A stretch of DNA of 64,000 bases from Chryseobacterium paludis (lineage in GTDB: Bacteria; Bacteroidota; Bacteroidia; Flavobacteriales; Weeksellaceae). The notes under the pieces are model-generated. The model had not been told where the DNA came from and did no database searches. It saw only the letters and a program-made list of their open reading frames with translations. Below, piece by piece: positions 44,401-54,151 of the stretch. Positions within the stretch are counted from its first letter, which is position 1; each line of letters begins with the position of its first letter. Both the position numbers and the translations under genes were made by a program. Where the stretch lies: positions 248,001 through 312,000 of the forward strand of contig NZ_CP099966.1 of the NCBI RefSeq assembly GCF_025403485.1, in the 5' to 3' direction.

Positions 44401-47400
44401 ATGAAAAAGATAATAATTCCAATAGGAGCTTTGCTAATGACTGGTATGGCACATGCCCAGCTTTCTCCTACTGAAAACTATGTGTATTCAAAAACCTATC
44501 TAGATTATAATACTTCTAATATAGCTACCAAAACTTCAGAAACGGTTCAGTATTTTGATGGTTTAGGCAGACCTAAACAGATTGTTAATATAAAAGCATC
44601 ACCTACAGGGAAGGATGTAGTAACTCCTATTGTATATGATGGATTTGGAAGACAGACAAGGGATTACCTTCCTGTTCCACAATCAGCAACAACCAATGGA
44701 GCGATATACGGACAGAATTCAGGGTTAGTGCCCTTACCGGTATCTGATCCCACAGGGGTTTATCCTGTTGGAGAAAAAATTTTTACTGAAAAGAAATTTG
44801 AAGATTCTCCTTTAGACAGAGTCCTAGAACAAAGACAGGTTGGACTAGCATGGGGTGATAAGCCTGTAAAGTTTGAATACGGTACAAATGTGGCATCGGA
44901 GGTTAAAAAGTATGTAACGGTGACAACCCCAGCCAATGGTACTACATCTTCAGCAATAGGCTCAGCTACGGCTACCTATGGTGCTAATCAATTATACAAA
45001 ACTACGGTTACTGATGAAGATGGAAACAAAACCATAGAGTTCAAAAATGGAAAAGGACAGGTTTTATTAGTGAGGAAAGTAATTAATGCTAGTGAAAATG
45101 CAGACACATATTATGTTTATAATGAATATAATCAATTGGCTTTTGTCATTCCCCCAAAAGCATCTGTAGTTGCTAATGTAAATACTGTATTAGGTAGTCT
45201 ATGCTATATTTACAGGTATGACGGAAGAAATAGGCTTGCGCTTAAAAAATTGCCTGGAAAAGCCTGGGAATATATGGTGTATGATAAACAGGACAGGGTT
45301 ATCATGACTCAGGATGCTGTAATGGGAGCCAATAAACAGTGGCTTTTCACCAAGTATGACCAGTTCGGAAGGCCAGCTTATACCGGAATATATACCTCAA
45401 CACAAGCTTATGGGCTTGTAGGAAGAGAAGTGGAACAGACAAAGGCAGATGCAGCAGGCAGTAACAATGTAGCTAGAACCGCTTCTGTAGGATTTAATGT
45501 TGGTGGACGTGGGGTATATTATGACAACACCGCTTCTACAAGCTATCCTAATTCCATTACTTCGCTTTTAAGTATTAATTATTACGATACCTATCCTGTA
45601 TATGGATTTAATCCAACATTTCCGACCAATATTTTAGGAATGCCTGTAATGACAGATAATTCCACGGGAAATTCTGTAAGCACAAAAAGCCTTCCCGTGA
45701 TGAGCATGGTAAGAAATATCGAAGACACTAACTGGACAAGTAATTATACCTATTATGACAATAGAGGAAGAGCAATAGGAACTCATTCCGTTAATTATTT
45801 AGGTGGATTTAACAGGACAGAAACTGAACTGGACTTTGCCGGGATACCAAAGAGAATGAATACAACTCACCTAAGAAAACCAGGTGAAATAGGTGTCAGC
45901 ATACAAGAGCGTTTTGTTTATGATGCTCAAAACAGGTTAAAGCAACATTATCATCAGGTAAACGATAGAGCTGAAGAACTACTGACGGATAATTCTTACA
46001 ATGAGCTATCACAGCTGAATAATAAAAAAGTAGGAAATAATCTTCAAAGTATAGATTATAACTACAACATCCGGGGCTGGCTGACGGACATCAATAAAAA
46101 CCAGATGACGGTAGCTAATCTTGATGGAAAACTGTTTGCTTATAAAATTAAATATAACCAGAAAGAAGGGGTTACGAATCCTGATTCAGTTTTGTTTCCC
46201 GGTAAAAATGTTGAGGCTAAATACAATGGAAACATTGCCGAAGTAGACTGGAGAGCTGTGGAAACAATTGGAGCTAACCCGTCACTTACACCCAAAAGAT
46301 ATGGTTATGTTTATGATAAGCTAAACCGACTAACGGCAGGTTATTATCAAAACCCAAGTAATCCGAATAGTAAAGAAAATATAGAATCAATAGATTATGA
46401 CCTGAACGGGAATATCTCAAAATTATACCGTACATCTGTAATGCAAAATACAATTGCTACTGTAATCGATAATCTCGAATATAAATATGCAGGTTCGGAT
46501 AACAAATTAACAAGTATTAAGGATTATGCCAATAATTCCACAGGATACGAGGGAGGAGAAAATACAATAGGATATGATCTTAATGGAAATATGACCGATA
46601 TGCTCGATAAAGGGATTACTACCATTAAATATAATTATCTTAATCTTTCCAATAAGCTGGATTACAGCAAAAATGGGAATGAATCAGTTACAGTGAATAC
46701 CAAATATAGGGCTGATGGAAGTAAATTACAGAAAGAAACTATAACAACAACTACAGGTATTATTGGTTCATCCACTTCCAAAAAGATAACAGATTATCTT
46801 GATGGGTTTCAGTATCTGAGGGTTGAAACTCCTAACCCAGGAGGTTCAGAAGAGTTTGCTGCGAATTTAGAAACCAGCAGAGCTTTAGAAACAGAAGCCT
46901 ACTCATTAATGATTCCTGTTGATGAACCGACGCTTGAGGCAACTAATCCTGAACTTCAGTTTTTTCCAACTGCTGAAGGATTTTATGATTATGCAAAATC
47001 TCAGTATATTTATCAATACAAGGATCATTTAGGAAATGTAAGAATAAGCTTTGCAAAAAGCAGCGCAGGAGTTCTTGAAATTACAGATTCTAATGATTAC
47101 TACCCATTTGGAATGAATCATTTAAAGACCGGAAATTCTTTCTTTGGTCCTAGTGCTTATAAGAACTATAAGTACAATGGTAAGGAGCTGCAAGAGACCG
47201 GTATGTATGATTATGGAGCTAGAATGTATATGGCGGATATTGGGAGATGGGGAGCTATAGATCCTTTTGCTGAAAGATATATTAAAGCAAGTCCTTACCA
47301 TTATGCCCTTAATAATCCTGTTTTTTTTAAAGATCCTGATGGAAAAAAAATCATTATCTACTATCAAACAGGAAGTGGTAGTAATCAAGAGTGGGAATAT

Positions 47401-48033
47401 TCATACTCCAAGAACCGTACTACAACAGGATTTGATTTTCTAGACAAAGCAGTTGCTGCTCTTGATCAATTATATGAATCTAATGCATTGAACCTAGATA
47501 CCGATGGAAATGGCGAAAAAGATACAAATTATCTCCAAAAGATAATTGACAGTGATAAAACTTTAGGGGTAACAAGTGGTGAAAAAAGTGATTTTGCAGA
47601 AGGTTTATCATATGATAAAAAAAGTAAAGATTGGAAAAGCGGAGATAAATCAGCTATAGGGCGAATACGCTTTAATAGTAATAAAGGATTATTATTTAAT
47701 AATTCCGAATATAATGATGAGAATCAAAAAGGACTAATAGAAAGATATAAATCTGGAAAGTTAAATAAAGATGATAAAATTAACTCACCAACAGCATCGC
47801 TCGGTCATGAACTTGTACATGCAGGGAATTTTTTATTAGATAATGCAAATTTTTTCCAAAGGAAAAAACCATTTGATAAGTTTGATAATAACGGATTTAT
47901 AAATAATGAAGAAATAAAAACAACAATTTTATCAAATCAAGTAAATGATGCGTTACATGAGCCACAAAGGAAGGTTTATTGGGGAATTAAAGTTCCTACA
48001 ACATCAGTTAATAGTAATAAATTACAAAACTAA
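44401..48033 (+). CDS. DUF6443/RHS core protein with M91-like metalloprotease tip, cassette 2
   Basis: A 1210-residue protein with signal peptide (HAQ), DUF6443 domain (VQYFDGLGRPKQIVNI), RHS repeats and RHS core end (YDYGARMYMADIGRWGAIDP, then YHYALNNPVFFKDPDG at about 975). The tip of ~230 residues has SPTASLGHELVHAGN, an HExxH zinc-protease motif (HELVH), and a downstream conserved-type Glu in NNEEIKTTILSNQVND, the order seen in M91/NleD-like effector peptidases. It probably cleaves a protein in the target. The tip is unrelated to that of cassette 1. Confidence 0.85.
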   Translation: MKKIIIPIGALLMTGMAHAQLSPTENYVYSKTYLDYNTSNIATKTSETVQYFDGLGRPKQIVNIKASPTGKDVVTPIVYDGFGRQTRDYLPVPQSATTNGAIYGQNSGLVPLPVSDPTGVYPVGEKIFTEKKFEDSPLDRVLEQRQVGLAWGDKPVKFEYGTNVASEVKKYVTVTTPANGTTSSAIGSATATYGANQLYKTTVTDEDGNKTIEFKNGKGQVLLVRKVINASENADTYYVYNEYNQLAFVIPPKASVVANVNTVLGSLCYIYRYDGRNRLALKKLPGKAWEYMVYDKQDRVIMTQDAVMGANKQWLFTKYDQFGRPAYTGIYTSTQAYGLVGREVEQTKADAAGSNNVARTASVGFNVGGRGVYYDNTASTSYPNSITSLLSINYYDTYPVYGFNPTFPTNILGMPVMTDNSTGNSVSTKSLPVMSMVRNIEDTNWTSNYTYYDNRGRAIGTHSVNYLGGFNRTETELDFAGIPKRMNTTHLRKPGEIGVSIQERFVYDAQNRLKQHYHQVNDRAEELLTDNSYNELSQLNNKKVGNNLQSIDYNYNIRGWLTDINKNQMTVANLDGKLFAYKIKYNQKEGVTNPDSVLFPGKNVEAKYNGNIAEVDWRAVETIGANPSLTPKRYGYVYDKLNRLTAGYYQNPSNPNSKENIESIDYDLNGNISKLYRTSVMQNTIATVIDNLEYKYAGSDNKLTSIKDYANNSTGYEGGENTIGYDLNGNMTDMLDKGITTIKYNYLNLSNKLDYSKNGNESVTVNTKYRADGSKLQKETITTTTGIIGSSTSKKITDYLDGFQYLRVETPNPGGSEEFAANLETSRALETEAYSLMIPVDEPTLEATNPELQFFPTAEGFYDYAKSQYIYQYKDHLGNVRISFAKSSAGVLEITDSNDYYPFGMNHLKTGNSFFGPSAYKNYKYNGKELQETGMYDYGARMYMADIGRWGAIDPFAERYIKASPYHYALNNPVFFKDPDGKKIIIYYQTGSGSNQEWEYSYSKNRTTTGFDFLDKAVAALDQLYESNALNLDTDGNGEKDTNYLQKIIDSDKTLGVTSGEKSDFAEGLSYDKKSKDWKSGDKSAIGRIRFNSNKGLLFNNSEYNDENQKGLIERYKSGKLNKDDKINSPTASLGHELVHAGNFLLDNANFFQRKKPFDKFDNNGFINNEEIKTTILSNQVNDALHEPQRKVYWGIKVPTTSVNSNKLQN

Positions 48034-48037
48034 AAAT

Positions 48038-48514
48038 ATGAATAAGAGTATATTAATCATTTTTTTTTCAATATTTTTTTTTACAAATTCTTGTTCTTCT
48101 CATTCGGAAACAAAAAAAGATACCCAATCGGTTATTTTGTTTAAACAAGAAAGCATTGCGAGTGATTCAGACTTTAGTTTTGAAAAAAAATATTTTTGGG
48201 AGGATAATAAAAAGAATAATACATTTATAACACAAAATTTCACTTTGCTAAATTATAACGACATAATTACCACTGTTAAAGAATCGAAATTTTTAGGTAA
48301 TTCCAGTCCTGAATACTCTAACCACATTATCTATTCATTTATTTTGTATAAAAATAATAATGTTGCAAATGATACAGTGTATTATGATGGATATAGCAAA
48401 TGGTGGATAATTAGTGATGAAAAATCATTACAATATGAAGATAGGAAAGGAGAGCTATCTGATAAGTTGAAAAAGTTTTATCCAATATTTAGAAATTGTC
48501 CTTATTCTAATTGA
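48038..48514 (+). CDS. Lipoprotein, candidate immunity protein, cassette 2
   Basis: The start at 48038 gives 158 residues that open with a lipoprotein signal (MNKSILIIFFSIFFFTNSC, Cys 19); the frame is open further upstream, but that part overlaps the RHS gene. The mature domain is small and rich in Ser, Asn and Lys, and I recognise no family. It follows the toxin stop after 4 bp. A membrane-anchored, periplasm-facing immunity protein would fit a protease that acts in the periplasm, unlike the soluble protein of cassette 1. Function inferred from position. Confidence 0.55.
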   Translation: MNKSILIIFFSIFFFTNSCSSHSETKKDTQSVILFKQESIASDSDFSFEKKYFWEDNKKNNTFITQNFTLLNYNDIITTVKESKFLGNSSPEYSNHIIYSFILYKNNNVANDTVYYDGYSKWWIISDEKSLQYEDRKGELSDKLKKFYPIFRNCPYSN

Positions 48515-49069
48515 GTAAATTAATGAACATTACTTATGCTAAAATAGATATTCCCCTGCCTGCTGCGCGAGCGTCACGCTTGTGTCCGAATAAAGATTAA
48601 CAATCTATAAATAAATCCGAGAAGGTATACTTTCTCGGATTTTTATTTATGATTAAAAGTTAAGTGAGTCTGAAAGTAGTTTTGTAACAGAGCCTTATGA
48701 ATGGAAATATAGTAGTGCAAGAAATTACTATAATAATGATCAGAAAATTTTGGAAATAGATTTAAATTTGTAATTAGTGAATGGGCAACGAGCGTGACGC
48801 TCGCGCCAGCGAGGGGAATTATATTGTTGATTTTTAATGAAATAACAGTTTTTTTATAACAATATTCTAAAAGTAAAATAGGAGAAATGAGAATTCACTA
48901 CTGATGAGAGTACCTTGCTTATGCCTAAATAAAGTAACAAGCAATAAATTGACTTAGGAGACTTCACTTTCTGGGATCTTTCACTATAATTTCGTTTAAA
49001 TTTGCAACTTGCTCTAGTGGGGGGTAATTTTCCAAATCCTTTCATATATTAATTTTCAAGTTCAACATT
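48515..49069. other. Intergenic region with terminator and several dispersed-repeat pieces
   Basis: It holds a minus-orientation fragment with GCGCGAGCGTCACGCTTGTG (48567-48586), a terminator (48613-48642), a plus-orientation fragment ATTTAAATTTGTAATTAGTG followed by GGGCAACGAGCGTGACGCTC (about 48757-48803), and a third with TCGTTTAAATTTGCAACTT (48993-49011). These belong to one degenerate repeat family also seen at 16935-17010, 19389 and 49470. No gene was found. Confidence 0.6.
48613..48650 (+). terminator. Terminator downstream of cassette 2
   Basis: A perfect 11-bp stem, AAATCCGAGAA / TTCTCGGATTT, with an 8-base loop and a T run, about 100 bp after the lipoprotein gene. Confidence 0.75.
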
Positions 49070-49444
49070 ATGAATATAATTTTACAAATAATACTCCTTA
49101 TCATCATATTTTCAAATTCAATGTTTTTAATGTTGGGGAAAAATATATTGTCCTTTAAAATATTTAAATTAAGTTGGGTTATCGCATTATTAGATATTTC
49201 AGTCATATTATTGTTTTTTGAACTGAAACAATCCATTATTCTTTACGTCATATTTACATCAATTATTGTTGTATTTGCTTTAGGGCTAAAGAATTCCGTA
49301 AATAGTAATAATTCTAATATTTTAGAAAACAATGATAATAAAAAACGTTTTATCAATTTTTTCGTTTACTTTTTACTCTTCTTTTTCATTATGCTTACAA
49401 TTGGTGTTGTGAAAAATCTTTTATTTGATTCTCCTTTAGAATAA
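49070..49444 (+). CDS. Small membrane protein
   Basis: A 124-residue protein made almost entirely of four hydrophobic helices (about 3-25, 32-50, 55-75, 95-115), with a short polar loop rich in Asn (VNSNNSNILENNDNKK). No family was recognised. It stands alone between repeat fragments and a terminator. The length and clear alternation of helices argue that it is a real gene, but coding status is less certain than for its neighbours. Confidence 0.5.
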   Translation: MNIILQIILLIIIFSNSMFLMLGKNILSFKIFKLSWVIALLDISVILLFFELKQSIILYVIFTSIIVVFALGLKNSVNSNNSNILENNDNKKRFINFFVYFLLFFFIMLTIGVVKNLLFDSPLE

Positions 49445-49760
49445 GCTACTATATTTTAATTCCTACTTGAGCGACAGTCTTGTTCGTGTCAAAATTAAAT
49501 TGGCAACAATTAATAAATTAAATCTCTTTCTATTCAACAAAATAAAAGGTCAAAACCCACCCAATCATGCTTAAATAAAGCATGATTGTTTTTTTAGAGT
49601 TATTGTAAATAAGCCGCTGTATCGTATAACCTCTAACCGCCCACCAATCAGGGATATATTTAATTTTATTATAATTTCCTTAAACTCAAATTTTGTCTTG
49701 TTTTAGTGAGTTTAATTCCAGTAATTTGCACGCTATTAATAATAAGACTAAATAATAATA
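49445..49760. other. Intergenic region before the TonB receptor gene
   Basis: It contains a degenerate dispersed-repeat piece (GAGCGACAGTCTTGTTCGTG, about 49469-49488), a strong terminator (49562-49595) and, just before the receptor, a possible promoter: TTG near 49699 and TAATTTG near 49732. No gene was found. Confidence 0.5.
49562..49595 (+). terminator. Hairpin terminator
   Basis: A perfect 11-bp stem, CAATCATGCTT / AAGCATGATTG, with a 5-base loop followed by TTTTTTT. It isolates the iron-uptake genes from upstream transcription. Confidence 0.8.
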
Positions 49761-52127
49761 ATGAAATTGAAATTACTTATTTTGTTTGTCTTCTTTTCTT
49801 CAATGGGGATGGCACAGGAGAAAGAGGGAAACAATGGCTCTGTTACAGGTACTGTAACAACAGCTGACGGAAACACAGGACAAGGCGTTGACGTAAAAGT
49901 AAAGGAACTGAATATAACCACTACTGCAGGAGCAGATGGGAGTTTTGAGCTTAAAAACCTTCCTCCCGGAAAATATACCATACAGGTTGCCAAAGGAAAA
50001 TCTGATGGATATTCCCAGGAAATAGAGATCACTCCCGAAAACGAAAATGTACTTTTAAACATACAACTGGATTATTCTTCCCAAAAACTGGAAGAGGTGA
50101 TCGTAAGTTCCGGAGGAAACCGTTTCGCTAAAAAAGAAAGTAATGACGTTTCCAAAATGCCTTTAAAAAACATGGAAAATCCACAGGTGTATTCCATTGT
50201 AAGCAAGGAGCTGATGAAAGAGCAGAATATTACAGATTATAACAGTGCTTTCAAAAATATTCCCGGAGCAGGTATTGCAGAAGTAAGAAACCAGGGAAGA
50301 ACAACCAATATGTCCCGTGGATTTCCAACGCCACAGTTGGTGAGAAATGGAGTAGGGAGTTTTACGTATAACACGATCGATCCGGCTAACCTTGAACGTA
50401 TTGAAGTGATCAAAGGACCCTCAGCGACTTTGTTTGGAAGTACCATTTCTTCGTTTGGAGGTTTGTTCAACAGGGTAACGAAAAAGCCTTTCGATACTTT
50501 CAAAGGAGAAATTTCCTATTCAGCAGGAAGCTGGGATCTGAACCGTTTCACGGCAGATATCAATACTCCGCTGAACCCGGAAAAAACAATGTTATTGAGA
50601 TTCAATACGGCTTTTCATAGCGAAAACAGTTTCCAGGATGCAGGGTTCAACAGAAGCTTTTTATTAGCACCAAGTTTTTCTTATGCTGTTAATGACAGAC
50701 TGACTTTCTTATTGGATGTAGAATTCGGTGTATTGAAAGGAACTTCCCCAACAAGATTAGCCCCTTACATTAGCAAAGATCCGACTAAACCGGCACTGGC
50801 AACGAGCATAGAGGATATGAATATCCCTTATAGCCGTTCTTTTGCCAATAATACGGTAAACTATAACGGACAGCAGTACAACATTTTTGCGCAGATGAAG
50901 TATAAAATATCGGATACCTGGAACTCACAAACGATCGTTTCCCGCACGAGATCTTCTTCGGAAGGATATGTGGTATCATTATCTGCTTTATCGGATACAA
51001 CACTGAGACAGTCGGTGACGAAGCAGGATTACCCTTATTACGGAACGGATATTCAACAGAATTTTATCGGGGATTTTAAAATCGGAGAGCACAGAAACAG
51101 AGTGGTTGCAGGTGTGGATTTTTACAGCCTGAAAGCCTACCGTAATGATGCCACCGTTAATATGCCGGCCATTGATTACAGAAACCCGGGTGCGGCTTAC
51201 AATAATTTTACGATATCGAAAATAGAACCATTATTCAATAATGTAACCTTCAATAACTTTACATCGAACAACGAACAGACGTACAGCGCGTATGTGTCTG
51301 ATGTTTTTAATGTGACTGATAAATTCATCGCAATGGCAGGAGTAAGGCTAGACCGGTATTTCAATAAAGGGTCATATTACCCGGAGAAAGATCTTACTGT
51401 TGGAGATTATAACCAGACAGCATTTTCTCCGAGATTCGGTTTGTTATATCAGTTAATTGACAAGAAATTATCTTTGTTTACCAATTATATGAACGGCTTC
51501 AACAACGTAGGAGGTTCTGATTTTAATGGAAATCCTTTTAAGCCAAGCCAGGCCAATCAATGGGAAGGTGGGGTGAAACTGGATCTTAATAAGATCAGTG
51601 CCACCGTGAGTTACTACAATATCAGAGTAACGAATATGACCCGTCCTGACCTGGATCATACGGAAGGCAGTTTCCTGATTCAGGATGGAACACAGATCAG
51701 CAAAGGTTTCGAAGCTGAATTGATCGCCAATCCAATTCCAGGATTAAATATTGTGGCTGGATTCAGCTACAACGACAGTAAATATGCGAAAGCGAGTGCT
51801 GATGTAGATGGTTTAAGACCTTCCACAGCAAGTTCTCCAACGATGGCGAACCTTTGGGCGAGTTACCGTTTTATCAATGGACCGTTGAGCGGTTTAGGTG
51901 TTGGGATCGGTGGAATTTATGGAAGCAAATATTATCAGACGAATACCCATACCTTCACCTTCAGCATTCCTGAATACACGGTATTGGATGCTTCAGTTTT
52001 TTATGACAGACCTAAATTCAGAATCGGTTTTAAAATCGATAACTTAACCAACGAAAAATATTGGTCGTACCGTCTGGCAGCTCAGAATCCGACCAGAGTG
52101 ACAGGAAGTTTTACATTTAAATTTTAA
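49761..52127 (+). CDS. TonB-dependent siderophore receptor
   Basis: A 788-residue outer-membrane receptor. After a signal peptide (GMAQ) there is a carboxypeptidase-regulatory-like domain (about 25-100, ADGSFELKNLPPGKYTIQVA), then a plug domain (about 120-235, IERIEVIKGPSATLFGSTIS region), and a C-terminal beta-barrel ending in the aromatic RVTGSFTFKF. The plug pattern is that of FhuA/FoxA-type siderophore receptors. It imports a ferric siderophore with TonB energy. The next gene, 14 bp downstream, is a PepSY inner-membrane protein, a usual partner for iron release or reduction. Confidence 0.92.
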   Translation: MKLKLLILFVFFSSMGMAQEKEGNNGSVTGTVTTADGNTGQGVDVKVKELNITTTAGADGSFELKNLPPGKYTIQVAKGKSDGYSQEIEITPENENVLLNIQLDYSSQKLEEVIVSSGGNRFAKKESNDVSKMPLKNMENPQVYSIVSKELMKEQNITDYNSAFKNIPGAGIAEVRNQGRTTNMSRGFPTPQLVRNGVGSFTYNTIDPANLERIEVIKGPSATLFGSTISSFGGLFNRVTKKPFDTFKGEISYSAGSWDLNRFTADINTPLNPEKTMLLRFNTAFHSENSFQDAGFNRSFLLAPSFSYAVNDRLTFLLDVEFGVLKGTSPTRLAPYISKDPTKPALATSIEDMNIPYSRSFANNTVNYNGQQYNIFAQMKYKISDTWNSQTIVSRTRSSSEGYVVSLSALSDTTLRQSVTKQDYPYYGTDIQQNFIGDFKIGEHRNRVVAGVDFYSLKAYRNDATVNMPAIDYRNPGAAYNNFTISKIEPLFNNVTFNNFTSNNEQTYSAYVSDVFNVTDKFIAMAGVRLDRYFNKGSYYPEKDLTVGDYNQTAFSPRFGLLYQLIDKKLSLFTNYMNGFNNVGGSDFNGNPFKPSQANQWEGGVKLDLNKISATVSYYNIRVTNMTRPDLDHTEGSFLIQDGTQISKGFEAELIANPIPGLNIVAGFSYNDSKYAKASADVDGLRPSTASSPTMANLWASYRFINGPLSGLGVGIGGIYGSKYYQTNTHTFTFSIPEYTVLDASVFYDRPKFRIGFKIDNLTNEKYWSYRLAAQNPTRVTGSFTFKF

Positions 52128-52141
52128 TAATCAGGGATTCG

Positions 52142-53287
52142 GTGGCGAACAAAAAATTTAAAAAAGCAATACGACAGATTCATTTGTGGCTGGGTTTAGT
52201 GACCGGGATTATCGTCTTTGTGATTTGTATCACCGGATCCCTGTATGTTTTTGAAGAGGAGATACGGGATTCAATGGGTAAAGAATGCCTGCATGTTGAA
52301 CCCGAATCAAAACCTTTTATAGGGCTTGAAAAGATCATTCTGAATTTCCAGGAGATCGCCCCGAAAGAGAAGATCAATTCGATCAGAATAACCGAAAATG
52401 AACCTGGTGCAACTGTTCAGATCCTGAACAAAAAGAAACAGGTCTTTTATTTTAATCCATATACCGGAGATTTGGTTGGCAAACAAGGCAGTGACTGGCT
52501 CAATGTGGTTTATGATCTGCATACTTCCCTGATGATGGGTGAAACGGGTAAAATGATTCAGGGCTGGAGCGTCGTGATCTTTTTATGCATGCTGATAACC
52601 GGCTTAATCCTTTGGTATCCTGCAAAAGTAAAACAGGCGAAACAAAGTTTAACGATCAAATGGGAAGCTTCTGTAAAACGGAAAATTTATGATCTGCATA
52701 ATGTATTAGGATTCTATGCCTCGATCTTTCTGATCATTATCGCGCTTACAGGAACTTATTTTGCTTTTTCAGGGGTTAAAACGGCTGTAGAGTTTGTAAC
52801 CAACTCCAAATTAAGTAAGGGAGATCATTCAATGAAGATGACTATTGATCCGAAAGCTAATTTAGCAGTAAGATATAATGCGATCTATAAAACACTTACT
52901 GAAACTTACCCGGGTGCTATTTCAATGACTTATTCAATTAGGAAAAAAGATGAAATGCGTGTGCGGATGATCTATCCTTACCAATGGTCGGCCCGTAAAC
53001 AAAATACATTCTTTTTTAACCAGAAAACAGGAGAACTCTTACGTGGCAAGCTATACAAAAACAATAACGCAGCAGATACGGTGGAAGCGGCTAATTACGA
53101 TCTTCATACAGGAAAATTTTTCGGAATTATAGGAAAGGTCTTATGGCTTTTGGCATCATTGATCGGAGCTTCCTTACCTGTCACCGGCTTTATCATGTGG
53201 TGGAACAAGAGGAAAGCGAAAAAGAAAAAACCGAGAAAGCATCATCACCAGCATAGAGTTTTGAAAAAACTGGAGGTAAAACAATAG
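52142..53287 (+). CDS. PepSY-associated TM helix protein (iron-siderophore reductase type)
   Basis: A 381-residue inner-membrane protein; the start is GTG at 52142. The topology is an N-terminal helix (IHLWLGLVTGIIVFVICITG), a periplasmic PepSY region, paired helices around 140-160 and 190-215, and a last helix near 340-360 (LLASLIGASLPVTGFIMWW). The C-terminus is very basic and His-rich (KHHHQH), which might bind metal. Members of the family pair with TonB siderophore receptors and may reduce ferric siderophores. The conserved His/Trp pattern (IHLWLG, YDLHTG) fits heme or metal binding. Confidence 0.88.
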   Translation: MANKKFKKAIRQIHLWLGLVTGIIVFVICITGSLYVFEEEIRDSMGKECLHVEPESKPFIGLEKIILNFQEIAPKEKINSIRITENEPGATVQILNKKKQVFYFNPYTGDLVGKQGSDWLNVVYDLHTSLMMGETGKMIQGWSVVIFLCMLITGLILWYPAKVKQAKQSLTIKWEASVKRKIYDLHNVLGFYASIFLIIIALTGTYFAFSGVKTAVEFVTNSKLSKGDHSMKMTIDPKANLAVRYNAIYKTLTETYPGAISMTYSIRKKDEMRVRMIYPYQWSARKQNTFFFNQKTGELLRGKLYKNNNAADTVEAANYDLHTGKFFGIIGKVLWLLASLIGASLPVTGFIMWWNKRKAKKKKPRKHHHQHRVLKKLEVKQ

Positions 53288-53320
53288 ATAACTTACGCTT
53301 TGGGATTTAAAAAAATCACT

Positions 53321-54151
53321 CTATTTTATAATATCATACTTCAAAAGGTTATTAGTCTTTTTTAGGGCATTTTTGTTATTCTGCTCCATAATTCTGTAAA
53401 ATTCGGAGCTTGAAACTTCTTTACCTTCCATATAAAAAGTCATCTTTTTACCATTATCCTGATGAGCTTCATCATTCATTTGTACAGAAGGTTTCTCATA
53501 AAAATTTTTAATAGCTTTTTTTAAATCATTTTCATTAATCGATAATAGATCTGACTGGAAATAATAGGGTATTTCATTGATGTTGAATTGAGGCAATGAT
53601 TTTATTTCGATCAGACTAAATGAAATACCTTTGTTTTCATCTTCCGCTTTTATGATCAGACCAGGCAAACCCTGAAGCAGGTAAGGGCCATCCTGCACCG
53701 GAATATCAGTGGTAAACCATACCGTCCATTTTCTTTTGTATAAGGTAGTGGTTGCTTTTTGAGCAGAGTATCCCAAAATATTCTTTTTCTCAGGAAAAAT
53801 CTTCCAGTCCAATTTCTTTTGTAAACTTACTTTATAATCAATAAGGCAGTTTGTGTAGAAATTGATGTCAAAGCCAGGATAATTTTTTATAACGACATCC
53901 AAAAAATTGATGTTCTGATAAGGGAAATCACCCATTGGGGTTTCTTTATTTTTTATTAAAGAATCCAGTTTTAAAACTTCAGCAGCATAAAACTTAGATC
54001 CTTGTTGCCCTATATCCAGATTTAAAAATTCTTTTTCTTTAATTTCCAGATGGGTTGAATCCTTTGCTAAAAAATATTCATACACAAAACGTTTATTTTG
54101 AGCGTTAATAATTGATGAAACAAATAAGAAAAGGAAGATGAGTTTATACAT
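53321..54151 (-). CDS. GLPGLI-family secreted protein
   Basis: A 276-residue protein with signal peptide (SSIINAQ) and the family motif in LLQGLPGLIIKAEDENKG (about 158-175), preceded by WTVWFTTDIPVQDGPY. It is the second family member in the window and has the same WxxWxxxxIPxxxGPYxxxGLPGLI layout as the protein at 27429-28292. It is convergent with the iron-uptake operon. The function of the family is not known. Confidence 0.88.
   Translation of the reverse strand: MYKLIFLFLFVSSIINAQNKRFVYEYFLAKDSTHLEIKEKEFLNLDIGQQGSKFYAAEVLKLDSLIKNKETPMGDFPYQNINFLDVVIKNYPGFDINFYTNCLIDYKVSLQKKLDWKIFPEKKNILGYSAQKATTTLYKRKWTVWFTTDIPVQDGPYLLQGLPGLIIKAEDENKGISFSLIEIKSLPQFNINEIPYYFQSDLLSINENDLKKAIKNFYEKPSVQMNDEAHQDNGKKMTFYMEGKEVSSSEFYRIMEQNNKNALKKTNNLLKYDIIK

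Noticed and set aside
47945..48037. Upstream start for the cassette 2 lipoprotein gene
   Set aside because: That part overlaps the RHS toxin gene in another frame and would bury the lipoprotein signal.
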